Numbered from the stretch's first letter, positions 46,735 to 55,818 are shown. The stretch: 64,000 nt of DNA from Colwellia sp. 75C3 (GCF_002836255.1 NZ_PJAU01000050.1:26423-90422), one strand, 5' to 3'. A program made the numbers and translations. Notes: generated by a model from the sequence alone, not told the origin.

Positions 46735-48618
46735 TTAAGAAACAACACTCCATGAGTTATCTAACGGCTCTCCATTTTCATCTTCTTTAGGTTCAAAAAC
46801 TGTCAGCCTATTTCGCCCCGCATGTTTAGATTCATAAGCAGCAAAGTCAGCATCTGTTAATAGCTTCTCTAAATCAAACCCAGACCGCGTCACATCAGTT
46901 ATACCGAAGCTAGCCGTAATAGCAAAGTTATTACCAGACTCCTCAGTAATCGTATTTTCAATAGCAGCGCGACAAGCTTCAGCACGTAAAACTGCAGCAT
47001 CAATATTGCAACTTGGTAATAAAATACAAAATTCTTCGCCGCCTAAACGAGCAAATATATCATTTTTTCGACCAATATTTTCACACACTCTAATCGTTTC
47101 TTTTAACGCCCAGTCACCACAGATATGGCCAAAAGTATCATTAATTTTTTTAAAGTTATCTAAATCAAACATGATCAGACTTAAATCTTGTTCAGCACTT
47201 TTACAATATTTTAATGTGCTCATGGCAATTTGTGCAAAGTGTCTTCGGTTATATATACCGGTTAACTCATCATGCTCAGACAATGCTTTGACCCGTTTAT
47301 GAGAGCGCCATAAGCGAGCCCCGCCAAGTGTTAACATAATAATAATAAATGTCATTACGGTAATAATCTGCTGAATATTAGCAACTTTAGTATTGGCTAA
47401 TGCATGCTCGGTAGCTAAAAAATTATTTTTTTCGTTCAATAGTGTTATTTGACTTTCATGATCAAAAGTTTGTAATTCAGCCAACTGAAATGCCAAATAC
47501 TTAGATCTCTCACCCTTTAAACGCTCTGTTTCGGACTCACTAAATTTCTCATGATAGCTCAATGCTAAGTCGATTTTTTTTTCTTGTTTAGCGATAAGAT
47601 AAAGAAGCCTGTAACTATCAGTATTCTGAAAAGCATCGATGTATTTATTGGTTTTTACTGCTTCTAATGCGTATTTTTTTGCGTTATGTAAGTTATCTAT
47701 TTTAAAGTAACTATTAGCTAATATGTTGTGCATGCGAACAGTCAGCATTGGGTAGAGAGTTGCATTGATTTCATCATAGTGAGGCAATAATGAAGTAAGC
47801 GCTTTACTAGCTTCATGCGCTTTTAAATATAAGTTGGCTCGGTATACACGAATGATATTGGTATATACCTTATTCTCTGCATTCATACATATGTTTAAAG
47901 CAGTATCAATACTCTTATCATCTGGTTTTATTTGTTGAAGATTCATTCTTGCTTCAAGTGATAGCTGCTCTACAAAACAATTATGCTGCAAAGATAAGCT
48001 CTCACGTTTAATTAAAGCGACCTCATTGAGGACTAAATTATATTGTTGAATTTGGTTGTAAAACATCATGGCAGTAAGAATGCTTACTTGATAATGCTCC
48101 TCATCATGAATCAAAGAGAGCATTTCTTTATTTAAAGCAATATGCCTTAAACCATCAGACCAGTCCTTTTTTGCTGCCGCAACGTTTATTAACGTGTAGT
48201 TAGCTCTAAACCTAATCAAATTGTTTGCACTAGACGCTAATATTTCTGTAAATAGGTTCTCTGCGAGATCATATTCACCACGGTAAGTTGCTAAATAACC
48301 TTGAAGAAATTGGTAATAGTAGCGTTGTTCTACTGTGAATGAATCCGTTACCTGCGACAACTCGAACAATAATTGTTGGTATACCTGTGGGTCATCGCGT
48401 CTATTTTTATCCGCTAGTAAAAGCTTATCAGATATCTCTTGAGAATTTATTCTAAATGGTTCATGCGGTGTTATGTTATCAGGTTGAAAATTAGAGGCAG
48501 CGACTACTTTACTCGATGTAGTGCAAACTAAAACGGTAATAGATAGCGATAGGAGTATAAGCCACTTCTTTGAGTGACAACTGTCTTTTAGTTCCTTTAA
48601 AATGCAGATGTTATTCAT
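46735..48618 (-). CDS. TPR-GGDEF diguanylate cyclase, paralogue 2
   Basis: 627 aa, same architecture as the other three: signal peptide, periplasmic helical repeats, coiled coil, one transmembrane helix (~415-440), GGDEF domain. GGEEF and the I-site R-K-N-D are both intact, so an active, feedback-inhibited cyclase is expected. C-terminal tail LDNSWSVVS. It lies 18 bp after precursor 1 in the methyltransferase-precursor1-GGDEF2 unit, which ties c-di-GMP signalling to the peptide system. Confidence 0.92.
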   Translation of the reverse strand: MNNICILKELKDSCHSKKWLILLSLSITVLVCTTSSKVVAASNFQPDNITPHEPFRINSQEISDKLLLADKNRRDDPQVYQQLLFELSQVTDSFTVEQRYYYQFLQGYLATYRGEYDLAENLFTEILASSANNLIRFRANYTLINVAAAKKDWSDGLRHIALNKEMLSLIHDEEHYQVSILTAMMFYNQIQQYNLVLNEVALIKRESLSLQHNCFVEQLSLEARMNLQQIKPDDKSIDTALNICMNAENKVYTNIIRVYRANLYLKAHEASKALTSLLPHYDEINATLYPMLTVRMHNILANSYFKIDNLHNAKKYALEAVKTNKYIDAFQNTDSYRLLYLIAKQEKKIDLALSYHEKFSESETERLKGERSKYLAFQLAELQTFDHESQITLLNEKNNFLATEHALANTKVANIQQIITVMTFIIIMLTLGGARLWRSHKRVKALSEHDELTGIYNRRHFAQIAMSTLKYCKSAEQDLSLIMFDLDNFKKINDTFGHICGDWALKETIRVCENIGRKNDIFARLGGEEFCILLPSCNIDAAVLRAEACRAAIENTITEESGNNFAITASFGITDVTRSGFDLEKLLTDADFAAYESKHAGRNRLTVFEPKEDENGEPLDNSWSVVS

Positions 48619-48636
48619 GTTTAGTTTATTCTATTT

Positions 48637-48894
48637 TTAAAAGTTAGTTGCGAACGTCTTGATGCAAGTGACAATTTCTATCTCATTACTCTCTTCTGGA
48701 ACCATCAATGGTACACATTTAATCATGGGTAAATCATATATTGTCTCAGCTAAATGTGCCGTATTTTTACTACTAATGGCAGACAATTGATATTCAGTGA
48801 GATCGGCGATAACTAACATCTTAGATACTGCATTATCGTTATTGAGTGACGAGTCACTGGCCATTTTTACTAATACTTCAATTACGTTACTCAT
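48637..48894 (-). CDS. Borosin-type precursor protein 1
   Basis: 85 aa. The first ~53 residues form a small helical leader (M-S-N-V-I-E-V-L-V-K-M-A-S-D...) paralogous to the two other precursors and of the kind that binds the split-borosin methyltransferase. Then a hydrophobic core candidate M57-I-K-C-V-P-L-M-V-P66, a short acidic part and a C-terminal tail ending T-F-A-T-N-F. GGAG lies 8 nt before the ATG in an ATGGAGTAAG leader shared with precursor 3. It is 63 bp downstream of the methyltransferase and 18 bp upstream of GGDEF2. Assignment rests on leader similarity and location. Confidence 0.78.
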   Translation of the reverse strand: MSNVIEVLVKMASDSSLNNDNAVSKMLVIADLTEYQLSAISSKNTAHLAETIYDLPMIKCVPLMVPEESNEIEIVTCIKTFATNF

Positions 48895-48957
48895 ACTACT
48901 TACTCCATGTGATCTTTGAGACGTTTACGATAATTCTCTGACGGTAAATTTTATATT

Positions 48958-49779
48958 CTATAAAACTAAGCTCAATTCGGGACCGTTTTTTATACGCTCT
49001 TCTTTTTTATCTATTGCCACTAGTTTTGCCAGTACTGCTTCGTTAGGTTGCATGGTGCTACAAGGGGGGAGCACTAAGGTGGTATGCATGAATAATTCAG
49101 CATCAACAAGCTCAGTGAGTAATATTTTTTCATCACGCATGGCATCAATAGCAATACCTTTAGCTTGATAAAGAATAACCTCGTGATCACGGGGATAATG
49201 TTCAAGTAACAAATCAACTAAAACCTGACGATAAGCTTTACCCGTAGAGAACTTACCTAACGACTTATCACCAGCAAGGGCGACTTGCCATAATATTAAA
49301 TGCGCAGAGGTATCAATATTGCGCTTATAGAACATAAACTGGCTAGTTTCATAATGCATGCAGCCTGTCTTACCTGGGTCTATCCCCAAGTCGGCATACA
49401 AACAATCTTCAGCAGATATGCCTGGTTCCATAGTGGCAGGTAGCTCTTCGGCTTTAGCTTTTTTAATCGCTCGGTGGCTAACACAGGCAAACACACCAGG
49501 GTGACCATAAAAAGCGGCAACCACTTTTTTACCATCACGCACTTCGGTTAAAATAGTATCAACCATTTCATTGTAAGTAATGTTGCGGTTTTTACCTTCT
49601 TCGTAGAAGCGTTGTAAACAGCGAACATCAGTATTCATACCTTCAAGCCATTTTTGGGCAAAGCCATTGGCCATCAGTGAAAATACGACACCTGCTTGTT
49701 CGATATGACTTTGGGAAATAGGGCTAATATGCGCACCTAAAGTCATGCCAGTACCAACACATACTAAACTGCCTGACAT
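48958..49779 (-). CDS. Split-borosin peptide-backbone alpha-N-methyltransferase (SonM/OphMA-like)
   Basis: 273 aa tetrapyrrole-methylase-fold enzyme without the tetrapyrrole pathway around it. Start V-C-V-G-T-G-M-T-L-G-A (SAM loop), Y59, then K-N-R65-N-I-T-Y69, which align with the catalytic Tyr66, Arg72 and Tyr76 of OphMA; F-Y-G-H-P-G-V-F (90-97), M-E-P-G-I-S-A-E-D-C-L-Y-A-D (117-130), I-D-P-G, and M-H-Y-E-T-S-Q-F. These are the borosin methyltransferase signatures, closest in form to SonM of Shewanella oneidensis. It should methylate backbone amides of the core of a separate precursor; three precursor genes lie within 7 kb. Own extended -10 promoter at 49878. Confidence 0.88.
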   Translation of the reverse strand: MSGSLVCVGTGMTLGAHISPISQSHIEQAGVVFSLMANGFAQKWLEGMNTDVRCLQRFYEEGKNRNITYNEMVDTILTEVRDGKKVVAAFYGHPGVFACVSHRAIKKAKAEELPATMEPGISAEDCLYADLGIDPGKTGCMHYETSQFMFYKRNIDTSAHLILWQVALAGDKSLGKFSTGKAYRQVLVDLLLEHYPRDHEVILYQAKGIAIDAMRDEKILLTELVDAELFMHTTLVLPPCSTMQPNEAVLAKLVAIDKKEERIKNGPELSLVL

Positions 49780-49877
49780 GGTAAAATCCTTTTTATTCTT
49801 AGGGGTAATCTGGGGATAACAATGATGCGATGCCTACTAAAAAAGGAAAGTCGTAATGTTGTTATTATTTTGTAACT

Positions 49878-49906
49878 AAATTACCAGAAGCACGTATCAG
49901 GGGCAA
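49878..49906 (-). promoter_or_regulatory. Promoter of the methyltransferase-precursor1-GGDEF2 unit
   Basis: On the minus strand: -35 TTGCCC (49901-49906), 17-bp spacer, extended -10 TGGTAATTT (TAATTT at 49878-49883). Similar in sequence and placement (~100 bp before the start codon) to the promoters at 52849 and 55908. Confidence 0.6.
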
Positions 49907-49933
49907 TCAGTATATTACTTTATAGTATTGTTT

Positions 49934-50551
49934 TTACTGAGGGGACTTAATCAATAGCAATGACCATTTCTTTAGAGACTGGTGTGGCAAATAATTTCGT
50001 ATTACCTTAGCTTGCCACTGGCTTTGGTCAAAATACTGATAACCATTTTCGGAGGTAGTCTCTTGTAAGTTGGCTTCGAAAACATAGCCTATTTTTCGCA
50101 ATATACGTTGTGTAGCTCTATTCTTATTAGCATAAAAAGCATTGATTCTATCAATGTTAAGTTGTTTAAATCCGTATTCCATTATCGCGGAAACCGCTTC
50201 TTCAGGCAGTAGTTTACCGTTAGCTTTAGTGGCTAACATAATACCAATCTCTACTTGTTCAATAGGCAAACTGCTTGGTTTAGTGGTTTGAGTTGCCGCT
50301 AACCAAGAAAAAGCTTGAGTACCTATGATCTCATCGATTTTTTTATCGACAATTGCCCATGTGCGTACGGTGTTTTTTTCAAGGCTATTGGCTGCTAACG
50401 CACGATCAAAAGCAGCATGTGCTTTTGCTTGTGTTAGTGGTTCGCCAACCACTCGCATCATTTTTTTGTCGGTATATTGATAACAATAAAAGGCTTTATC
50501 TTCCGCTATTAACGGCCTGATTAATAGCCGTTCAGTGGTAAAACTGTGCAT
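49934..50551 (-). CDS. GNAT acetyltransferase, paralogue 1 (RimJ/RimL type)
   Basis: 205 aa from the ATG at 50551, which has GAAGAG 6 nt upstream; a TTG two codons earlier is possible. Begins M-H-S-F-T-T-E-R-L-L-I-R-P-L, like the paralogue at 52967. RimJ/RimL-type N-acetyltransferase domain with I-G-I-M-L (beta4), the acetyl-CoA-binding K-A-N-G-K-L-L-P-E-E-A and N-R-A-T-Q-R-I-L-R-K-I-G-Y. Located at the end of the precursor2-GGDEF3-GNAT1 unit. It may acetylate the peptide product or confer self-protection; the substrate is unknown. Confidence 0.85.
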   Translation of the reverse strand: MHSFTTERLLIRPLIAEDKAFYCYQYTDKKMMRVVGEPLTQAKAHAAFDRALAANSLEKNTVRTWAIVDKKIDEIIGTQAFSWLAATQTTKPSSLPIEQVEIGIMLATKANGKLLPEEAVSAIMEYGFKQLNIDRINAFYANKNRATQRILRKIGYVFEANLQETTSENGYQYFDQSQWQAKVIRNYLPHQSLKKWSLLLIKSPQ

Positions 50552-50604
50552 GTACAACTCTTCAATGGAATATAAGTATTAAGGGGGGATAAACAACAAA
50601 AGGA

Positions 50605-52470
50605 CTAGTTATAGTTCCAAGCGCTATTTAACTGTGCGGTTTTTTCGGTTTCAGGTACTTCGAACATAGTGACTTTATTACGACCGGTTTTCTTAGAGGC
50701 GTAAGCGGCAAAGTCAGCATCAGCTAATAGCTTATCTAAATCGAAACCTGAGCACCTAGCATCGGTAACACCAAAGCTGGCGGTGATTGAAAAATCATAA
50801 CCAGATTCTTCAGTAATTATCTCTTCAATTGCAGCGCGGCACGCCTCTGCGCGCAGCATAGCCGCAGCAATATTACAGCTAGGTAATACTAAGCAAAACT
50901 CTTCGCCACCTAAACGGGCAAAAATATCATTTTTTCGGCCTATGTTTTGACATACTTTAATGGTTTCTTTTAATGCCCAATCGCCACAAGCATGACCAAA
51001 CGAGTCATTAACCTTTTTGAAGTGATCTAAATCGAACATAATCACACTTAATTCTTGTTCGGCATTTTTACAATATTTTAAGGCGCTGTTGGTGACATGA
51101 GTAAAATGACCACGATTATATATACCGGTTAAGGGATCATATTCAGCCAGTTCTTTTACGCGCTTATGGGTGCGCCAAAAACGCATACCGACAAAAGCGA
51201 GAATTAAAATAATAAAACTTAACAGTAAAATGATCAGCTGCCTATTTGCCACTTTAGTTTTTTCTAAGGTTTGTTCGGTAGCCAATGAATGGTTCTTTTC
51301 ATTGAGTAACTGTATTTGGCTCTCTTGTTCAAAGGCATTATGTTCAGCTAATTGAAAAGCTAGGTGTTTGGCCTTTTCACCTTCAAGATGAGCTTTTTCT
51401 ATTTCAGAGTATTTTTCAAAGTACTTAAGGGCGAGGGGTAAGTCCTGTTGTTTTTTAGCAACTTGATATAGCAAAGAATAAGTCTCAACCCCTTGTAGGA
51501 TATTCGATACATTACTGTTTATTGCAAGTGCTGCTATAGCATGATTTTTAGCACTTTTTACGTCGTCTATTTTCAAATAGGCCTTAGCGATAATATTATT
51601 TACTTCAGCTATCAACATAGGGTATTGAGTAGAGTTAGTTGGTTCTAAGTATTTTAAAAGGAAATCCAATGACTTTTGGGGCGCATCATTTTGTAAATAC
51701 AGCTTGGCTTTATGTGTACGAACTATATGTGCTGGAATTAAAAAGTCGGCATTTATGCACTCTGCTACCGCATCTTCGAAGTCATTATCGTCCAACTTTA
51801 ATTGATTTAAATTAAATTTTGCTTCTAGAGATAGTTGTTTAAGGGCACAATTATTTTTTGGTGGTAATTTTTGTTGTGAAAGCTTATCAATGTAACTTAA
51901 TGCTAATTGGTATTGCCCTAATTGACTGTAAAATACAATGATGGTCAGTAAACCGTTTTGATAATGTTCAGTATTGTTAATAGTGGGTAAAAGTTTAATG
52001 TTAGTGGTAATATACTCTAACCCCTCTGCCCAGTTTTTGGTTGCAGCAGCAACAACAATAAGAGAGTAATTGACTCTAAATTTGATTAAATTGCTAGTGT
52101 TTTTTTTTAGCAGAGTCTTTAATTTTGGCTCTGCTTTATCATATTCCCCGCTGTAAATGAAATGAAAGGCAAATAATGCATCCAGATATTGCTGCTGTTT
52201 GTCTGTGAGCTGATGCTCCTTTAGTTCAAAAATTAACTTTTTAAATTCTGTAGGATTGGAACGTCTATTTTTATCTGCTAATTGCAGCTTATCGTTAATT
52301 TCTTTCAGTGTAAGGTTTTTGTTTTCGAACTGTTTTGGCTTGGTTCTTTCATCTGCTAATGACGTTTGAATAGAAGTTGACAGTACAAAAAATAACAGCA
52401 CAAAAAAACTAAATATCAAGGTATTGTTTTTTACTGCACTGTTAGTTTTTATCAACATTACTGGAGGCAA
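50605..52470 (-). CDS. TPR-GGDEF diguanylate cyclase, paralogue 3
   Basis: 621 aa, same domain order as its paralogues. Signal peptide (~20-43), periplasmic TPR-like repeats (~50-395), coiled coil, transmembrane helix (~405-428), GGDEF with intact GGEEF and I-site R-K-N-D. Tail LNSAWNYN. It starts one base after the stop of precursor 2, implying translational coupling, and is followed by GNAT1. A TTG opens the frame; an ATG four codons later is an alternative. Confidence 0.92.
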   Translation of the reverse strand: MPPVMLIKTNSAVKNNTLIFSFFVLLFFVLSTSIQTSLADERTKPKQFENKNLTLKEINDKLQLADKNRRSNPTEFKKLIFELKEHQLTDKQQQYLDALFAFHFIYSGEYDKAEPKLKTLLKKNTSNLIKFRVNYSLIVVAAATKNWAEGLEYITTNIKLLPTINNTEHYQNGLLTIIVFYSQLGQYQLALSYIDKLSQQKLPPKNNCALKQLSLEAKFNLNQLKLDDNDFEDAVAECINADFLIPAHIVRTHKAKLYLQNDAPQKSLDFLLKYLEPTNSTQYPMLIAEVNNIIAKAYLKIDDVKSAKNHAIAALAINSNVSNILQGVETYSLLYQVAKKQQDLPLALKYFEKYSEIEKAHLEGEKAKHLAFQLAEHNAFEQESQIQLLNEKNHSLATEQTLEKTKVANRQLIILLLSFIILILAFVGMRFWRTHKRVKELAEYDPLTGIYNRGHFTHVTNSALKYCKNAEQELSVIMFDLDHFKKVNDSFGHACGDWALKETIKVCQNIGRKNDIFARLGGEEFCLVLPSCNIAAAMLRAEACRAAIEEIITEESGYDFSITASFGVTDARCSGFDLDKLLADADFAAYASKKTGRNKVTMFEVPETEKTAQLNSAWNYN

Positions 52471-52471
52471 A

Positions 52472-52753
52472 CTAGTAATTGACGGTTATTAGCTGACTAG
52501 CGGTTTCTGTGCTGTCATTCGTTTTGTCACTTTCTTCTGGTTCATCATCTTCTGCAGGAATAATAGGAATGAAAAACTTAATTTTTGAAATTTCATCAGT
52601 GTTTTCAACTAACGCTTCAACATCATTAGCCACAATAGCTTGCATTTGACCATCATTAATATCACTGGTTGCTACTAAATCAGCAATAGCATCTTCGCTA
52701 TTAAGTGCTGCGTCACTTGCCATTTTTTCTAATACTGTAATTACTTTACTCAA
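52472..52753 (-). CDS. Borosin-type precursor protein 2
   Basis: 93 aa from a TTG start, with ATGGAGTATG upstream. Leader M-S-K-V-I-T-V-L-E-K-M-A-S-D (helical, ~1-53), core candidate I58-K-F-F-I-P-I-I-P66, then A-E-D-D-E-P-E-E and a long acidic tail ending in a hydrophobic stretch Q-L-I-T-V-N-Y. The same leader-core-acidic-tail plan as precursors 1 and 3. The hydrophobic beta-branched core resembles the kind of sequence borosin enzymes N-methylate. Next gene GGDEF3 follows after one base. Confidence 0.8.
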   Translation of the reverse strand: MSKVITVLEKMASDAALNSEDAIADLVATSDINDGQMQAIVANDVEALVENTDEISKIKFFIPIIPAEDDEPEESDKTNDSTETASQLITVNY

Positions 52754-52848
52754 AATTCATACTCCATTTTGTTTTTATTGTTAGCGATTTAAAAATGCTT
52801 TGGATTTTTAGCCTAAGCAATACATTAAATTCAATCTTATGGGTCACT

Positions 52849-52878
52849 AAATTAGCAGAGTTAGGGCGGTTAACGCAA
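52849..52878 (-). promoter_or_regulatory. Promoter of the precursor2-GGDEF3-GNAT1 unit
   Basis: On the minus strand: -35 TTGCGT (52873-52878), 18-bp spacer, extended -10 TGCTAATTT (TAATTT at 52849-52854), ~95 bp before the TTG start. Shares CATTGC...CCTAAC-T-C-TGCTAATTTAG with the promoter at 55908. Confidence 0.6.
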
Positions 52879-52966
52879 TGGCTATCATTGATATTATCGT
52901 CTTGTTTTATAGGTGATGTTTTACAGGCTGCGTTCAAATAATAATCGTTGTCTTTTCTCTTTTCTC

Positions 52967-53578
52967 TTATTTTGTAGCAGGAAATACTTTAGTAATCAAC
53001 TGCTGCAGCCATTGTTCATGATCAAAGTACTGGTAGTGAGTATGATCGATACTTTTGCTGTGGTCATTAACCGCTGTCGCAGGATTAAAACCTAGCTTAT
53101 TAACAAAACGTTTAGTCGCTAGGTTACGACTATTATAAAAGGCATTGATACGAGAGATTTTTAATTGAGTAAACGCGTATTCCATTAGCGCACCCATCGC
53201 TTCTTCAGGAAATAACTTACCATTAGCTTTGGGAGATAGCATAATTCCTATTTCAGCTTGTTTTATGTCAGTAACCTCAGTTTCATTCATTGTGATTGCA
53301 TTGTGCGGCAGGATGAGAAATGACAAGGTTTGCGTGCCAATAATGGTTTCACTCTTTAGACAAACGATTGCCCACGTAATTACTGATTTTTTACCCCCAT
53401 TAATAGCGCGTTGATTAGCTCGGAGATAACGTTGAAAAGCTTTGTTCGCCTCCTCGGAACTTAAACTCCCCCCTGTATGACGCATTACCTTTTCATTAGT
53501 GAGCTGGTAACAAAAAAAGTCCTCATCATCAGCCAATAAAGGTCTTATTAATAATCGCTCTGTGGTAAAGCTATGCAT
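52967..53578 (-). CDS. GNAT acetyltransferase, paralogue 2 (RimJ/RimL type)
   Basis: 203 aa from the ATG at 53578, chosen to match paralogue 1 (M-H-S-F-T-T-E-R-L-L-I-R-P-L); the frame is open back to a TTG at 53617, two bases past the GGDEF4 stop. Has I-G-I-M-L, K-A-N-G-K-L-F-P-E-E-A and N-L-A-T-K-R-F-V-N-K-L-G-F as in the family. Last gene of the precursor3-GGDEF4-GNAT2 unit. Target unknown. Confidence 0.84.
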   Translation of the reverse strand: MHSFTTERLLIRPLLADDEDFFCYQLTNEKVMRHTGGSLSSEEANKAFQRYLRANQRAINGGKKSVITWAIVCLKSETIIGTQTLSFLILPHNAITMNETEVTDIKQAEIGIMLSPKANGKLFPEEAMGALMEYAFTQLKISRINAFYNSRNLATKRFVNKLGFNPATAVNDHSKSIDHTHYQYFDHEQWLQQLITKVFPATK

Positions 53579-53619
53579 AAGCTCGCTTACATCGTTAGGT
53601 GTTTCTGATTGAGGCAACG

Positions 53620-55479
53620 TTAGTTATATCCCCATGAGGTATCTAACTTTTCTGTTTCTGTTTTTTCCGGTGCAGTAAACATGGTGACTCTATTGCGATC
53701 CGCATGTTTTGATTCATAGGCAGCAAAATCAGCATCACCAATGAGTTTTTCTAGTGTGAAACCTGATCGTTGTGCATCAGTAACGCCGAAGCTGGCGGTT
53801 ATGGTAAAGTCACAGCCTGATGCTTCCGTAGTTATTGCTTCAATGGCGGCGCGACAAGCTTCAGCCCTCAGCATGGCAACATCAATATTACAGCTAGGTA
53901 ATACAATACAAAATTCTTCCCCTCCTAAACGGGCAAATATATCATTCTGCCTACCAAGCTTCTCACAGGCTTTGGTCACTGCTTTTAATGCCCAGTCGCC
54001 AGAAAGGTGACCGAAGCTGTCATTAATTTTTTTGAAGTGGTCTAAGTCAAACATAATTACTGATAAGTCTTGCTCTGCACTTTGACAATACTTTAAGGCA
54101 CTGAGTGTTACTTGGGTAAAATGACCTCGGTTAAATATTCCGGTTAAAGGGTCGTACTCTGCTAGTTGTTTTACTCGCTTATGAGTACGCCATAAACGTA
54201 AACCACCTAAAGTTAATACGATAATAATAAAGGTTAACAATATAATGACTAATTGGCGGTTGTTAACTTTAGTTTCAGCCAACGTTTGCTCTGCAGACAA
54301 TAAACTATTCTTTTCACTTAATAGTGCTATTTGGCTTTGCTGAACAAGATGTTTGTTTTGGGCAAGCTGGAAAGATAAGTGTTTGTTTTTAATATCATCA
54401 GAATCTATTTTGTCAAAGGCAGCATATTTTTCATGGTAACTAAGTGCTAAGTGGAGTTTGTTTTCTTTTTTGGCAATTTGGTAAAGTACTTTATACGTTT
54501 TAGCTGACTGGTTAACATTGTTGTTTGATGTATTAGTTAGTGCAGCTTGTTCAGCGTAGTATTTACTGTTGGTTATGTCATTTGTTTGCCAGTAAGCCTG
54601 CGCCAAAATATTGTTCACACCCGTAATTAGTTCAGGGTAATGTGTGCTTTTTACTGCTTCTATGTATGGCAGTAGGCTATTGATAGCACCATTGATATTT
54701 TGTTCAGCTAAAAATGCTCGTGCTTGATAAACACGAATGATACTACTGACCATAATATCATTGTTTTTTTCACAGCTATTGAGCGCGGTATATATAACAG
54801 GGTCGCTGCTAGATAGTTGGTTTAAGTGGAATTTAGATTCAATAGCTAATTGCTTAGCAATGCAGTTAAGGTTTGGTGATAGGGCTTGGGCTAATAACTC
54901 TTTGATGTAATATAAAGAGAGCTCATATTGTTTCATTTTTTTATAAAAAATAATGGTGGCAGTTAAATGTGCCTGATAATGAAAGTTATTATCTATTAGT
55001 TCAGAGGCTTTAATATTTTTATTGATGAGGGCTAACCCCTTAAACCACTCCTTTTTTGCGGCATAAATATTGACTAACGTATAGCTGGTGCGAAAATTAA
55101 TTAATTTATTTGTATTTGAGGCTAAAATACTTGAGAACTGCTTTTCTGCTTTGTTATATCGTCCGTTAAACGTGTGATCATAGCCTTTTAAGAAATTGAA
55201 TAAGTGTAGCTGTTCTTTGGTAAAATTATTCTTGATAGCAAGATTTTTCAATATTTGTTGGAATTTTAATGGCTGTGTACGTCTAATATTATCTGCGAGT
55301 TTAAGTGCTTCGGAAATGCTATTTAGCGCATCTGTTGGTATTGTTTTTATATGTCTTGCTGATTGTAAGTCTTCCTGCTGGCTGTAAGCAAAGTTGCCGC
55401 AAGTGATTAGCGATAAAAAAAGTACAACTATAGTGTGCAGGAGAATATATTTCTTATTTTCAATATAAATAAATGTCAC
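53620..55479 (-). CDS. TPR-GGDEF diguanylate cyclase, paralogue 4
   Basis: 619 aa. Signal peptide (~10-33), TPR-like periplasmic part, coiled coil, transmembrane helix (~405-428) and GGDEF domain with GGEEF and I-site R-Q-N-D intact. Tail LDTSWGYN. A GTG start preceded by AAAGGA. Sixty bases after precursor 3 and two bases before the open frame of GNAT2, so it is the centre of a three-gene unit. Confidence 0.92.
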   Translation of the reverse strand: MTFIYIENKKYILLHTIVVLFLSLITCGNFAYSQQEDLQSARHIKTIPTDALNSISEALKLADNIRRTQPLKFQQILKNLAIKNNFTKEQLHLFNFLKGYDHTFNGRYNKAEKQFSSILASNTNKLINFRTSYTLVNIYAAKKEWFKGLALINKNIKASELIDNNFHYQAHLTATIIFYKKMKQYELSLYYIKELLAQALSPNLNCIAKQLAIESKFHLNQLSSSDPVIYTALNSCEKNNDIMVSSIIRVYQARAFLAEQNINGAINSLLPYIEAVKSTHYPELITGVNNILAQAYWQTNDITNSKYYAEQAALTNTSNNNVNQSAKTYKVLYQIAKKENKLHLALSYHEKYAAFDKIDSDDIKNKHLSFQLAQNKHLVQQSQIALLSEKNSLLSAEQTLAETKVNNRQLVIILLTFIIIVLTLGGLRLWRTHKRVKQLAEYDPLTGIFNRGHFTQVTLSALKYCQSAEQDLSVIMFDLDHFKKINDSFGHLSGDWALKAVTKACEKLGRQNDIFARLGGEEFCIVLPSCNIDVAMLRAEACRAAIEAITTEASGCDFTITASFGVTDAQRSGFTLEKLIGDADFAAYESKHADRNRVTMFTAPEKTETEKLDTSWGYN

Positions 55480-55539
55480 AGCAGCACTATTCCTTTAGGT
55501 GGCAAAATTAATTAACTCGTGTATTAATGGTTAATGTAA

Positions 55540-55818
55540 TTAAGCCTTTACTATAAAGCGGAGTGTGTTTTTAGCTTCTTCACTTTGACTTTCTTCTTGG
55601 CTTTCCTGCTCTTCATCTTCAGCAGGTAATACAATGGCACACATTGAAAGTGGAAAGTTAGCAATAGTTTCAGCTAAACGTTCACTATCTTGCGCTAATA
55701 TTGCTTGTTTTTGCTCAGTTGAAATTTCAGCATATTCTAATAACGCTGTGATTTCTTGTTTAGTTGTTAAGCTGGGGTTGTTAGCCAGTGTTGCTAATAC
55801 GTTTATTACTTTACTCAT
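55540..55818 (-). CDS. Borosin-type precursor protein 3
   Basis: 92 aa. Leader M-S-K-V-I-N-V-L-A-T-L-A-N-N (helical, ~1-53), core candidate L57-S-M-C-A-I-V-L-P65, then A-E-D-E-E-Q-E-S and an acidic Ser/Glu/Gln tail ending L-R-F-I-V-K-A. ATGGAGTAAG leader with GGAG 8 nt before the ATG. First gene of its unit. The core differs from precursors 1 and 2, so the three products should differ. Confidence 0.8.
   Translation of the reverse strand: MSKVINVLATLANNPSLTTKQEITALLEYAEISTEQKQAILAQDSERLAETIANFPLSMCAIVLPAEDEEQESQEESQSEEAKNTLRFIVKA

Noticed and set aside
48958..49779. Reading the gene as a siroheme/cobalamin methyltransferase
   Set aside because: Fold family is shared, but the YGHPGVF, ISAEDCLYADLGIDP and KNRNITY segments are those of borosin enzymes, and no tetrapyrrole gene is near.
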